A stretch of DNA of 64,000 nt. Origin: Cyanobacteriota bacterium. GTDB lineage: Bacteria; Cyanobacteriota; Cyanobacteriia; Cyanobacteriales; Microcoleaceae. The notes beneath the pieces are model-generated. The model was given only the letters and a program-made list of their open reading frames with translations, ran no database searches and was not told where the DNA came from. Below, piece after piece: positions 57,701 through 64,000 of the stretch. Position 1 is the first letter of the stretch, and every line of letters begins with the position of its first letter. The translations under genes were made by a program, and so were the position numbers. The DNA is taken from NCBI GenBank assembly GCA_025362325.1, contig JANYGO010000158.1, positions 1-64,000 on the forward strand, read 5' to 3'.

Positions 57701-60700
57701 CGCGACACTTCAGCAGCAGGGCGAGTTACAAAGTGCGATCGCCTATTTTCAGCAAGCACTTTCCATCAATGGCAATTACGTGCCAGCGCTGTTAAATTTG
57801 GGCGTGGCGATGCAGGCAAAATCTCAGCCAGCAGACGCAGAAAGGCTTTACCAGCGAGCGATTGCAGCCGAACCAAATAATTCTAAAGCACACTATCACC
57901 TGGGAAATTTATGCTTGGCTGCGGGCAAAATAGAACAGGCAATTTCTAGCTTGGAACGAGCCATATTATTGCAGCCAAATTATGTAGAAGCACTGAACAA
58001 TTTAGGCAGTGCTGTCGAACAAATGGGAGACCTGAAGCGTGCGTTTTCGTGTTACAATAAAGTCCTGGAGCTTGATGCAAATTGTGTTAAAGCTCACTTC
58101 AATTTAAGCTTAATTTTGCTGTTAGCTGGAGACTTGGCGCGCGGTTTAGCAGAATACGAGTCGCGCTGGCAAACTGAACAGGCGAAAAACTTGCCGCGGT
58201 TGAATTTCGAGCGACCGATTTGGGACGGTTCAGATTTGAACGGACAAACTATTTTGCTCCGCTGCGAACAAGGTTTGGGCGATGCCATTCAATTTGTGCG
58301 CTACGCAGCAATTGTGCAGCAAAAAGGCGGCAAAGTCATCATTTCTTGCTATCAAGAACTGAAGCGTTTATTTAAGCAGATTCCTGGCATCGAACAAGTG
58401 GCGGTGCGGATGGACGAATTGCCTGATTTCCAATTGCAAGCACCGCTGATGAGTTTGCCGCATATTCTGGGAACAAATTTAGAAAATATACCCGCAAATG
58501 TTCCTTATTTAGCTGCGCCGCCGCATTGGCAATTTTCGCTAAATTCCGATGACAATTTCAAAGTTGGGATTGTGTGGGCGGGAAGTTCGGAACATTTGAA
58601 GGATTTTCAGCGCTCGCTCGATTTAAGCTATTTCCTGAAATTGTTAGATATTCCCGGCGTAAGTTTTTACAGCCTTCAGAAACAAGTGTCGGCGGGCGAT
58701 TTAACTTTGTTAACTCAAATTTCCGTAAGAGATTTGAGCGACAATTTGAACGATTTTGCCGATACTGCGGCGGTGATCTCGCAACTAGATTTAGTCATTT
58801 GCGCGGATACGGCTGTCGCCCATTTGGCGGGTGCTTTGGGCAAACCGGTATGGATTTTGCTGTGTTTTATGCCGGATTGGCGGTGGATGTTGCACCGCGA
58901 AGACAGCCCCTGGTATCCTACCGCGCGGCTGTTTCGCCAGCAAACACCGGGCGATTGGGATGGAGTGTGCGATCGCCTAAAAACCGCCTTACAAGAATTA
59001 ACAACCTCATTTTTTGCCAGTCAAGGGCTACAACCCCCAAGCGCGATCGCTCCCAACGCCATCACACAAATTGACATACAGTTTCACATAGCAAATGCCT
59101 TGCGAAAAAAAGGTAAAAAAGCAGACGCCGCCGCGCGCTACCAACAAGTAATCGCCGCCTCGCCCAGCCACGCTGAAGCCCACAGTTATTTAGGTTATTT
59201 CAAACAGGAAAACGGGCAAATAGCCGAGGCAATTTTGCACTACCAACAAGCGCTAGAAACAAATCCCCATCTCGGCGAAACAAATTTGTATTTAGGTTGC
59301 GCCCTCGAAGAACAAGGAAAATTTGTCGAGGCGATCGACTGCTACAATAAAGCAATTAAACTATGCCCAGAATCACCGGAATCGCATTTGAGATTTGCCT
59401 TAGCTTTGCTGTTAACTGGGAATTTTCAACAGGGTTTCCTGGAGTACGAATCGCGCTGGCAAACTCAAGAATTGGAGCCGAGATATTTCGCACAACCGCT
59501 GTGGGACGGTTCTGATTTGCACGGAAAAACAATTTTGCTCCACCCAGAACAAGGTTTGGGCGATACCATCCAGTTTGTCCGCTACGCGCCTTTAGTCAAG
59601 CAAAAAGGCGGCACAGTTGTTGTGGCTTGTCATGTCTTGCTGAAGCGTTTATTTGAAGGAATAGCCGGAGTCGATCGCGTAGTAGTGCGCCCCAGCGAGT
59701 GCGTGGATTTTCAAGTGCAAGCGCCGCTGCTAAGTTTGCCGCGAATTTTGGCAACAACTTTAGAAAATATACCCGCGAATATTCCTTATTTAGCTGCGCC
59801 GCCGGATGCGAAATTTTCCCTAGAAGCGCACAATCAACTAAAAGTCGGCATTGTCTGGGCGGGCGGCCCGCTGCACCGCAAGGATCGCGAGCGATCGTGC
59901 AAATTCAGCGATTTTGTGAAGTTTTTAGATGTTCCGGGAGTGAGTTTTTACAGCCTTCAGAAAGATTTGTCGGCGGGCGATTCCAGTTTATTAAATCAAC
60001 ACCAAATTCAAGATGTAAGCGAACATTGCATCGATTTTGCCGACACCGCGGCGATTGTTTCGCAACTCGATTTAGTCATTTGTGTGGATACTTCTATTGC
60101 TCATTTAGCCGGTGCTTTGGGCAAACCGGTGTGGATTTTACTGTCTTTCGTCCCCGATTGGCGCTGGATGCTCGATCGCGAAGACAGCCCTTGGTATCGC
60201 ACTGCGCGCCTGTTTAGGCAGTCAAAACCCGGTGATTGGGATGGCGTGTGCGATCGTATCAAAGCAGCCCTAGAACAGCTAATTACCCGTTCCCAGGCTC
60301 GTTCCCAGGCAGAGCCTGGGAACGCATATCCAGAGGCTCTGCCTCAAAATCCCCTCCCAGAAACCCCGCCACAAATAACCGGAATCGGAATTAGTTGGCC
60401 GCTCAGCATCACCAGCGGCTGGGGAATTTACGGCATGAATTTAACACTGCAACTGCTGCGAAATCCCGCCTGGGAAGTAGCACTTTTAGTCCCGCCATCC
60501 ATCACCTCAGAATCGCTCAATCCGCTGCACAAATCCCTGTTATTACCCCTAATAGAAAAGCAGAAAAATTTTCAGGAATTAGTAACCGCGAATTATGACA
60601 AACAAATAGCTTGCAACTTTCCCGTACTTTACGGTTTGGGGAATAATTTAGTATCGTCGGGAGTTGAGAATCAAATTACCAGCGCTTGTCAAGTAGGAGT

Positions 60701-61568
60701 CATATTTTTTGAAGACACGCGCATCACAGCAGAAGCAGTAGAAAAAGCCAAACAATATAGCGTGATTGTCGCCGGTTCTAACTGGAATGCGGATGTTTTG
60801 AGAAGCTGCGGCTTGACTAATGTGGCAATGGTAAATCAAGGAATTGACCCGGCAATTTTCCATCCTGCACCTAAATCTAATCTATTTGGCGATCGCTTCG
60901 TCATCTTCTCCGGCGGCAAACTCGAATATCGCAAAGGACAAGACATTGTAATTGCCGCTTTCAAACAATTTCGCGCCAAACATCCCGAAGCTTTGTTAGT
61001 AACAACCTGGCACAACTTCTGGCCTCAGTATATGCTAGGAATCGAACAAACCGGAAACGTTGCGGGACTTCCCAATATCAACCGCGACGGAAGTTTAAGA
61101 ATTTCCCAATGGTTGGCGGCTAACGGTTTGCCGGTTGACTCTTTTATCGACATCGGCTTAATTCCCAATCACCTCGCCGGACAAATTTTGCGAGAAGCCG
61201 ACTGCGCTGTTTTCACCAACCGCTGCGAAGGCGGCACTAATTTAGTGGCAATGGAAAGTATGGCCTGCGGAATTCCGACTATTTTATCAGCAAATACCGG
61301 ACATTTAGACTTGATTTACAGCAACATTTGCTATCCTTTATCGCATCAGAGACGGGTTAAACCCACTGCTCATTTTCCCGGTGTGGAAGGTTGGGGAGAG
61401 TCTGATGTTACAGAAGTTGTCGAGGCTTTGGAGCAAGTTTATAATAATCGCGAAGAAGGGAAACGTCGAGGTTTAGCAGCGGCTAATTTTATGCTCGATT
61501 GGACTTGGGAAAAACAGGTTAAGCGCTTTCTTGATGTTATATTAAATCTGAGATCTGACGGCGGTTGA
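51780..61568 (+). CDS. Giant multi-module TPR / glycosyltransferase-like protein (five TPR-GT modules plus C-terminal GT4-like domain)
   Basis: Uninterrupted ORF. GT-like units at ~52640-53545, 54385-55330, 56405-57310, 58085-58990, 59380-60275, each with WDGxxLxGKTILLxxEQGxGDxIQFxRY, LKVGIVWxGxP, LDLVIxxDTxxAHLAGALGKxVW and DWRWxLxREDxPWYxTARLFRQ. C-terminus GISWPLSITSGWGIYGMNLTLQLL ... FTNRCEGGTNLVAMESMACGIPTILSANTGH. Start at ATG 51780 preferred to 51687. Confidence 0.92.
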   Translation: MASKKKSQKLAVKLDVEDSLNIAWEHHQAGRLLEAENLYRQIVEVQPELANVLCLLGIALRQQGKVAEAIDFYDRAIAQNPDFVEAHLNKAHVLMDVGESHRAIASYEQVIKIQPNSVLAYNNLGWLKQQVGDIDSAILYYQTALRLDANLLETAHNLARIFTQKNHLNDAVACYRHALQINPNLIYSLIGLGRVLQQQGQLTEAFNCYQQALEIKPNNPDAQNNVGAFYHEQGNTKAAISHYREALRLKPDLVDAINNLGHALVDVGEFQEAFWCHCRALELQPDNAIAHLELALTLLLFGDYQRGFAEYEWRWRTPQLQPRQFQQPLWDGADLHFKTILLHVEQGFGDSIQFIRYAPILHSRGAKVMVACYPELMRLFATVVGIEYLSVSLEGLPAFDVHAPLMSLPRIVGTTLETIPANVPYLSPPAECKFALSSDANLKVGIVWAGSPKRRKDNQRSCSLSDFIQFLDVPGIAFYSLQKDLSEGDRTLLNQHLVPDLSPHLDDFADTASAIAQLDLVITVDTSAAHLAGALGKPVWVLLSFAPDWRWLLEREDNPWYPTARLFRQSQPESWQELFDEVHAALSLFAIANTDTYAEDLAPNLPLTMTLNHTASLDATALEMTGASESKQIFLTAGEAVANRSAVKQLQGIEASAAIANSVVLENLLRQAEHLMETGDKQEAIALYAQIISLEPNCVQARINFGFLKQENGELDAAIPHYREALALDPNIPQTAYNLAQIFEEKGQVEEAIAHYEQALVAEPDFVPALINLAVALQEKGELLRAIDLYRRALEIQPHSWEAYNNLATVLQEQGNLEEALEYYHKALELLPDFVEAINNLGRTFLEKGAVQDAIACYKRAIYLNPDHASAHLNLSLALLLVGDLKNGLAEYEWRWQIKEFQTGHSCFVTGPENNVSAREYRPLWDGSDLQGKTILLHAEQGLGDSIQFIRYAAIVKNKGGRVIVGCYPQVQRLFAMVDGIDLLVVRGEQLPEFDLQVPMLSLPYVLGTTLETIPANTAYLSSPAGAEFALLPDRNLKVGIVWAGNPKHRKNTQRSCSLSQFMPLLDVAGVTFYSLQKELSETDRGLLHQTPIVDLSPHFGDLADTAAAIAKLDLVICVDTAVAHLAGALGKRVWILLAFSPDWRWLLEREDSPWYPTARLFRQQQRGDWEPVFARVAQALSSLVSAAPALSDAADAEFRSGRDLQQQGNFGGAIECYERAIAIAPSYAAAHSNLGVVKQQSGRLTEAIAHYREALEIDRNLAETASNLGSALAEAGETAGAIAEYERALSLNPNCAEALVNLGVLREEQGEVEVAIWCYQQAVQLNPNCAAAYFNLAIVQEEQGREAESIANYERAIANYERAIDREPNYFHALHNLAYASIRQGKIARAIEFYDRALALQPNLAASAIALGNSLQQQDKLDEALAVCQLAIRHSPENSEARCILGLVLYKQGKIEDAIACYQQALSLKPNFPEALNNLGKAFEEAGKMAEAMEFYRRAIELNPGDLNSLNSLGTALHDRGEFDAAVTCYSQAVEFNLATPEAHLNLGLALLLAGDLQRGFSEYEWRLLVEQKQFPHHNFHQPLWDGKDLAGKTILLCPEQGLGDAIQFVRYVELVKQKGGRVIFWCLPHLERLFAQVSGIDQLIVSPKAAPDFQLRAQLLSLPYLLQTTLETIPAKVPYLAPPPDLECYLPENSQLKVGIVWSGNPKHSQNKVRSLPLKLLSKLLDIPGAEFYSLQKELTADDRALLEQLPIADLSSHLHDMADTAAAILALDLVISVDTSVAHLAGALGKPVWVLLCFVPDWRWMLEREDSPWYPTARLFRQSAAGDWDGVLERAILALKSRIFQHQEALLPIATQPNIELAKKQFDRGNLLKSQGKLIEARSYFKNALVLQPDSIESATNLAVTLHQTGDLAEAAVYYQRAIEIDPNCPQAQNNLGILLQDSGRIAEAAFCFQQAIALNPIYVKAINNLGATLQQQGELQSAIAYFQQALSINGNYVPALLNLGVAMQAKSQPADAERLYQRAIAAEPNNSKAHYHLGNLCLAAGKIEQAISSLERAILLQPNYVEALNNLGSAVEQMGDLKRAFSCYNKVLELDANCVKAHFNLSLILLLAGDLARGLAEYESRWQTEQAKNLPRLNFERPIWDGSDLNGQTILLRCEQGLGDAIQFVRYAAIVQQKGGKVIISCYQELKRLFKQIPGIEQVAVRMDELPDFQLQAPLMSLPHILGTNLENIPANVPYLAAPPHWQFSLNSDDNFKVGIVWAGSSEHLKDFQRSLDLSYFLKLLDIPGVSFYSLQKQVSAGDLTLLTQISVRDLSDNLNDFADTAAVISQLDLVICADTAVAHLAGALGKPVWILLCFMPDWRWMLHREDSPWYPTARLFRQQTPGDWDGVCDRLKTALQELTTSFFASQGLQPPSAIAPNAITQIDIQFHIANALRKKGKKADAAARYQQVIAASPSHAEAHSYLGYFKQENGQIAEAILHYQQALETNPHLGETNLYLGCALEEQGKFVEAIDCYNKAIKLCPESPESHLRFALALLLTGNFQQGFLEYESRWQTQELEPRYFAQPLWDGSDLHGKTILLHPEQGLGDTIQFVRYAPLVKQKGGTVVVACHVLLKRLFEGIAGVDRVVVRPSECVDFQVQAPLLSLPRILATTLENIPANIPYLAAPPDAKFSLEAHNQLKVGIVWAGGPLHRKDRERSCKFSDFVKFLDVPGVSFYSLQKDLSAGDSSLLNQHQIQDVSEHCIDFADTAAIVSQLDLVICVDTSIAHLAGALGKPVWILLSFVPDWRWMLDREDSPWYRTARLFRQSKPGDWDGVCDRIKAALEQLITRSQARSQAEPGNAYPEALPQNPLPETPPQITGIGISWPLSITSGWGIYGMNLTLQLLRNPAWEVALLVPPSITSESLNPLHKSLLLPLIEKQKNFQELVTANYDKQIACNFPVLYGLGNNLVSSGVENQITSACQVGVIFFEDTRITAEAVEKAKQYSVIVAGSNWNADVLRSCGLTNVAMVNQGIDPAIFHPAPKSNLFGDRFVIFSGGKLEYRKGQDIVIAAFKQFRAKHPEALLVTTWHNFWPQYMLGIEQTGNVAGLPNINRDGSLRISQWLAANGLPVDSFIDIGLIPNHLAGQILREADCAVFTNRCEGGTNLVAMESMACGIPTILSANTGHLDLIYSNICYPLSHQRRVKPTAHFPGVEGWGESDVTEVVEALEQVYNNREEGKRRGLAAANFMLDWTWEKQVKRFLDVILNLRSDGG
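60289..60346. repeat. Dispersed repeat family B copy inside the giant ORF
   Basis: GTTCCCAGGCTCGTTCCCAGGCAGAGCCTGGGAACGCATATCCAGAGGCTCTGCCTC, near-identical to 37815-37862; translated as RSQARSQAEPGNAYPEALPQ. Confidence 0.88.
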
Positions 61569-61780
61569 AACCGCTTCTATACAAACGATGTCCGCCGGAC
61601 GCCGACGAAGAAATTAAGATCGGACGTACAGTTAAAACCGCGTCTATACAAACGTAGGCGTTAGCCTTCGGGAAGGGTAGTCCGCCGACGCGGACTGAAG
61701 CAGGTAACCTAATTTTAACCGCCTCATCTTCAACCCGCAGAGGCGGGTTTGGTCTGTATAGACGCGCTTTCAACCGCCTT
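61560..61780. repeat. Dispersed repeat family A cluster between convergent genes
   Basis: GGCGGTTGAAACCGCTTCTATACAAACGATGTCCGCC, AAAACCGCGTCTATACAAACG, GTCTGTATAGACGCGCTTTCAACCGCC. Confidence 0.8.
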
Positions 61781-61790
61781 GGAATTAAGA

Positions 61791-64000
61791 TTATTTCTTT
61801 TGAAACCAGACTCCTGTTTCATCAATAGTATGCAGAGAAAATGACTCGCCTTTCATCCTCTCAAAATCGTGTACTGCTTGCTTGCAGCCCTCCCAGTGCC
61901 CGTAATCATCAACCTGAATCAAACCGTTAGCAATCACGCTGTCATAAAGCGTATTAAATATATCCATTGTGGACTCATACCAATCTCCATCAGCGTGCAG
62001 AAACGCAATACTTCCTATTGCTGACTTGTATGGGGGTAAAGTCTCGGCAAATAATCCCTTAACTGGTACCACAATATCTTTAACTTGCAGTAATTCACAG
62101 ATTTTATTTAAATTTTCACTAATTGCAGCTTTGAGAGTTCCTTCGCCGAAATCAGTAAGATTTGCAGGTATTCCCTGATGTTTATCGATCGCAGTAGGTG
62201 CGGGCATTCCTTCAAACGTATCAAAAGCATACAGCACTCTCGGACGGCGGCTGTAATGTTTGATTACAAATGCCATTAACGCGGCTGAACCGCCTTTGCA
62301 AGTTCCGCATTCAACAAAATTTCCCGGCAAATCTTCCACGCATATTTGCTTGGTCAAACAATACAGAGAAAACAGTCTCGATTCGCTCAGCAGCGTGTAG
62401 GGGCGGACAATAGACAAGATATTTTTAAAGTTTGCAGGAGAAGTTTGAACTGACGATTTGCTGCTTTGAATAATTGTCTGGTAATTATGCTGTGGTAGGG
62501 TTGGCAACTCTTTGATGGCTGAAATACCGCTGACGGCATAACCGTACAAATGTGCTGGTAACTGCCAAGAAATATGGGGATCAGGTTGATGTTTGACTGG
62601 CGCGAAATTTCCCCGCCAAGCTGCCCCCATAATTTGCATTGTTTGATATATTACCGTTTGCCATCCCCTTTGTTTCAAGTAATCTAAACCCTTAGCTACA
62701 GCGGGAGCTGCTAAATCGTGAAATAAAATTATTGCATCTTCTTCAGCCAATTTTTCGCAGGCGATGGCATCATTTAATGGCCCATCACCTTCGTGTTCTC
62801 CGTCAATAAAAATTAACGACCATTTGCGGTTAAATTCGTTTGCTAATGCCTCTACTCTCTGAGGGCTATAACCGGGTACTAGCTTGACGGAAGTTTGCAC
62901 GCCAGACGCATTGAGAGCACCTTGAATTGAATCTATGACACTTTGTCTGATACTCTCGGTTTCTAACAGCGGATCGACGACATCTAATTCAACTCCGGCG
63001 AGGGCTAAGTGACACGCAGACCATCCCAGCCAACAGCCTATTTCTAAGGCTTTTTTGCCTGGAAATTGCAGGGCTGTATTGTAAAGGATGTGCGCTTCGT
63101 CGCGGCTGAGAAATCCGACTGAACTCGCACGGCGATCGACATACCAATTGTGCGGTATTTCTCGGCGCAGGTAAGGCCACGGACAAGTATTGGTATCGCC
63201 AACAATCATGTTAGGAAAGTACGCATCTGGGAGGATAATTTTCAATCCGGGCGACACGTAATCTCCGGCGGTTAACAAAGTATTGTTTGTGATTTCAGAT
63301 GGTGGTTGTACTGTTTTTAATTGTGGAGATACTGGGCGTTGTATGGGTTGGTAGCGGAGACTAATTTCTACTTGATTCCCGTCGGTTGTTGCTAATTTTA
63401 CTAAGTCGTGCTTGTGACCGGTGATGTGCAGAATGCCGATCGCCCCGTGCGGCAAATACGGCTCCACAAAACAGGCTTGCTGCTTGTCCCAGACGGGCAA
63501 ACCAAAGTTGCAGCTCCAGTTACAGCGAGCGGGCAGCATCTCGGTGCGATCGAACATTTCAGTGCCGTAAACCAACCGATTCAAAGCTATTTGGTCAGTC
63601 ATCAAAGAAACGTGCCGCTGCAATCCCTCTTCCAGATATTCCGCCCAAAGTTCCCAGTGCGGCGCGTCTTTGTGCAGCGCGAAAACACCTGCATTTAGAG
63701 TTGGGTAGCTGTGCAACTGTTTGGCGACTTCTTCCCCAAAAACTGCTTGATAATCGCGGTAAACAAATTCCCAGTACCAAGGCAATTTGCCGTAAGCTAA
63801 ATAATAGCCTCTGTCCAATTCTGGCACAACTGCCAAACCCCGTTTTACCGCGCCTTTCACGAACAATTCAACAGCTTGCCAATCTTGCACCCAAGCATCG
63901 GCATCTATCCACAGGTAGATGTCAAAATTAGGAAAGTATCTGCGTAGACACGGACGCGCCAAAAGTCCTTTGAGATAGTGAGGCGCTTCATTTTTCCCGG
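61791..64000 (-). CDS. Glycosyltransferase-SAM methyltransferase-TylF/MycF-like methyltransferase fusion, N-terminus beyond the window
   Basis: Reading open to the window end (…PGKNEAPHYLKGLLARPCLRRYFPNFDIYLWIDADAW). KKALEIGCWLGWSACHLALAG...LIFIDGEHEGDGPLNDAIACEKLAEEDAIILFHD; C-terminal GNFVECGTCKGGSAALMAFV...VLYAFDTFEGMPAPT...FLHADGDWYESTMDIFNTLYDSVIANGLIQVDDYGHWEGCKQAVHDF. Confidence 0.88.
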   Translation of the reverse strand, partial: GKNEAPHYLKGLLARPCLRRYFPNFDIYLWIDADAWVQDWQAVELFVKGAVKRGLAVVPELDRGYYLAYGKLPWYWEFVYRDYQAVFGEEVAKQLHSYPTLNAGVFALHKDAPHWELWAEYLEEGLQRHVSLMTDQIALNRLVYGTEMFDRTEMLPARCNWSCNFGLPVWDKQQACFVEPYLPHGAIGILHITGHKHDLVKLATTDGNQVEISLRYQPIQRPVSPQLKTVQPPSEITNNTLLTAGDYVSPGLKIILPDAYFPNMIVGDTNTCPWPYLRREIPHNWYVDRRASSVGFLSRDEAHILYNTALQFPGKKALEIGCWLGWSACHLALAGVELDVVDPLLETESIRQSVIDSIQGALNASGVQTSVKLVPGYSPQRVEALANEFNRKWSLIFIDGEHEGDGPLNDAIACEKLAEEDAIILFHDLAAPAVAKGLDYLKQRGWQTVIYQTMQIMGAAWRGNFAPVKHQPDPHISWQLPAHLYGYAVSGISAIKELPTLPQHNYQTIIQSSKSSVQTSPANFKNILSIVRPYTLLSESRLFSLYCLTKQICVEDLPGNFVECGTCKGGSAALMAFVIKHYSRRPRVLYAFDTFEGMPAPTAIDKHQGIPANLTDFGEGTLKAAISENLNKICELLQVKDIVVPVKGLFAETLPPYKSAIGSIAFLHADGDWYESTMDIFNTLYDSVIANGLIQVDDYGHWEGCKQAVHDFERMKGESFSLHTIDETGVWFQKK

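Overview
The window comes from a cyanobacterial chromosome, probably a filamentous Oscillatoriales/Microcoleus-type genome. This is inferred from dense GCGATCGC (HIP1-like) octamers, lipid A/Omp85 gene order, tocopherol genes and a PEP-CTERM protein. Main contents: (i) a Wsp-like chemosensory cluster (CheR-TPR, two MCPs, Cys-motif CheW, CheA-REC, CheB, then a REC-adenylate cyclase) that carries about eight independent-looking lesions, including an IS630-type transposase start at the window edge; (ii) a purC / bamA / lpxC-fabZ-lpxA-[Uma2]-lpxB / orphan C5-DNA methyltransferase block; (iii) a frameshifted TnpB element; (iv) a response regulator plus a large hybrid histidine kinase; (v) a 773-aa protein resembling Dnd-associated methyltransferases with an internally duplicated flanking domain, followed by a graveyard of intact and decayed toxin-antitoxin modules; (vi) housekeeping genes (ArsA-like ATPase, GST, icd, ahcY, DedA x2, sulfite-oxidase-like); (vii) an unusual kdpA-secF-ktrB-ktrA gene run; (viii) tocopherol methyltransferase plus homogentisate phytyltransferase; (ix) a giant ~3260-aa ORF made of five TPR+glycosyltransferase-like modules and a terminal GT4-like domain, convergent with a glycosyltransferase-methyltransferase-TylF fusion. 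Several dispersed palindromic repeat families occur, and at least two appear to be translated in-frame as protein linkers. All calls rest on reading the sequence and on remembered family motifs; no database search was run.
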